Of a DNA stretch of 6,463 nt, positions 5,743 through 6,463 are shown piece after piece. Under the pieces are notes generated by a model. That model saw only the letters and a list, made by a program, of their open reading frames with translations. It ran no database searches and was not told the DNA's origin. Both the position numbers and the translations under genes were made by a program. Positions within the stretch are counted from its first letter, which is position 1. Each line of letters opens with the position of its first letter. The DNA is from an uncultured Lachnospiraceae bacterium (lineage in GTDB: Bacteria; Bacillota; Clostridia; Lachnospirales; Lachnospiraceae). The stretch covers positions 1 to 6,463 of the forward strand of contig CACZNY010000065.1 in assembly GCA_902782655.1 (NCBI GenBank). The letters are read 5' to 3'.

Positions 5743-6463
5743 TTAATGATCCTTGAAGCGGATAACGAAAACTGTTCCTTCTTCTATATTACTGGATGCG
5801 TCGATAGTACCACCGTGATTGTCCACGATGGCCTTGGCTATGGAAAGTCCCAGACCAAATGAATCTCCGTGACGTGACAGATCACCGGTATAGAATCTTT
5901 CGAAGATGTGCTCCATGTCATTGCTTTTTATCAATTCGCCGTTATTCCGTACAGATAAGAGCACCTCATTATTATGTTGAGACAGGGTTATTTCTATCTT
6001 CCCGCCTTCACCGGCATTTTTTATCGCGTTATCAAGCAGTATGACTATAAGCTGCCTGATCTCGTCTGCATCGCCCCTGATTTTGACTGATTCCTGTATC
6101 TCATATTCCATTCTTCTCTTTTTATCAAAGGCAACGCTCTCATATGTCAGGATCTCCTCCTCCAATACCTCGGAAAGAGAAAAGAGCTCCCTTTTAGGGA
6201 CGACTTCCTCCTCTATCCTTGAAAGAGTCAGCAGCCTTTCAATGAGCCTGTTCATTCTTGAGGTTTCAGAAATGATATTATTGATATAAGCAATATTTCC
6301 TTCATTCATTTCCAGCGCCTGAGCATTTGCGCTGATGGCGCCCAAGGGTGTTTTCAGTTCATGGCTTGCATCGGTCACAAACTGCTTCTCCCTCTCAAGA
6401 GCCTTCCTTGCCGGTTCCGTAACATAGCGTGAAAGATACACTGTGATCAGAAGCAGTACCGAT
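5743..6463 (-). CDS. Sensor histidine kinase, C-terminal part (5' end beyond the window)
   Basis: ATP-dependent autophosphorylating sensor of a two-component system; about 239 codons are visible, and the frame stays open to the right edge. The GTG at 6441 is not a credible start because the frame continues upstream as the end of a membrane helix (SVLLLIT). Numbering from 6441: membrane exit and short linker 1-20, H-box DASHELKTPLG with phospho-acceptor His27, dimerisation helix to about 80, N-box LLDNAIKNAGEGG (Asn138), G1 box RNNGEL with Asn166 in place of the usual Asp, F-box IFERFYTGD (179-187), G2 box FGLGLSIAKAI (195-205), stop after FKDH. No HAMP domain fits between the helix and the H-box. 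It is followed after 76 bases by the adaptor gene on the same strand with no clear terminator, so it probably controls or is co-expressed with the pump. A response regulator is expected just outside the window. Confidence 0.93.
   Translation of the reverse strand, partial: SVLLLITVYLSRYVTEPARKALEREKQFVTDASHELKTPLGAISANAQALEMNEGNIAYINNIISETSRMNRLIERLLTLSRIEEEVVPKRELFSLSEVLEEEILTYESVAFDKKRRMEYEIQESVKIRGDADEIRQLIVILLDNAIKNAGEGGKIEITLSQHNNEVLLSVRNNGELIKSNDMEHIFERFYTGDLSRHGDSFGLGLSIAKAIVDNHGGTIDASSNIEEGTVFVIRFKDH

Noticed and set aside
1..6463. CRISPR array, tRNA or rRNA genes
   Set aside because: No regularly spaced direct repeats, no cloverleaf-like sequences and no rRNA-like segments were seen on either strand.

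Overview
The window looks like chromosomal DNA from a Gram-positive (monoderm) Firmicute, most likely a Clostridia/Lachnospiraceae-type organism. This is inferred from moderate GC, strong AGGAGG-type ribosome binding sites, a lipoprotein-type efflux adaptor ending in a bacterial SH3 (wall-binding type) domain, and a histidine kinase of the short-linker Firmicute style. No species can be named from the sequence alone.

Layout (all large genes on the minus strand, so transcription runs right to left). 6463-5743: C-terminal part of a sensor histidine kinase, cut by the right edge. 5666-3654: a 670-residue lipoprotein membrane-fusion (adaptor) protein of an RND efflux pump. 3661-653: the RND pump itself, overlapping the adaptor gene by a few bases. 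The kinase-adaptor gap is 76 bases with no visible terminator, so the three genes probably form one operon: signal sensing plus a two-part envelope exporter. No outer-membrane channel gene and no response regulator are visible; the regulator would be expected just beyond the right edge.

The left 650 bases are a different kind of territory. A weak hairpin with a T-run (565-586, minus) may end the pump operon. It lies inside a 20-codon plus-strand reading frame (535-597) that resembles the first residues of an IS1634-type transposase and then stops, apparently the decayed front end of an insertion sequence. Back to back with it, on the minus strand, is a 31-codon hydrophobic mini-ORF (353-258) with a nearly perfect Shine-Dalgarno. 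Between the two lie hairpins, including a terminator-like one on the plus strand. The window ends on the left with the first 52 codons of another minus-strand gene (158 to beyond the edge), with a good ribosome binding site and a coiled-coil-like N-terminus.

The most interesting biology is the exporter: an RND pump of the type usually seen in double-membrane bacteria, paired with an adaptor that carries a lipid anchor, an unusually long helical hairpin, an acidic linker and a C-terminal SH3b domain. That design would suit a cell with one membrane and a thick wall. The substrate cannot be read from the sequence.
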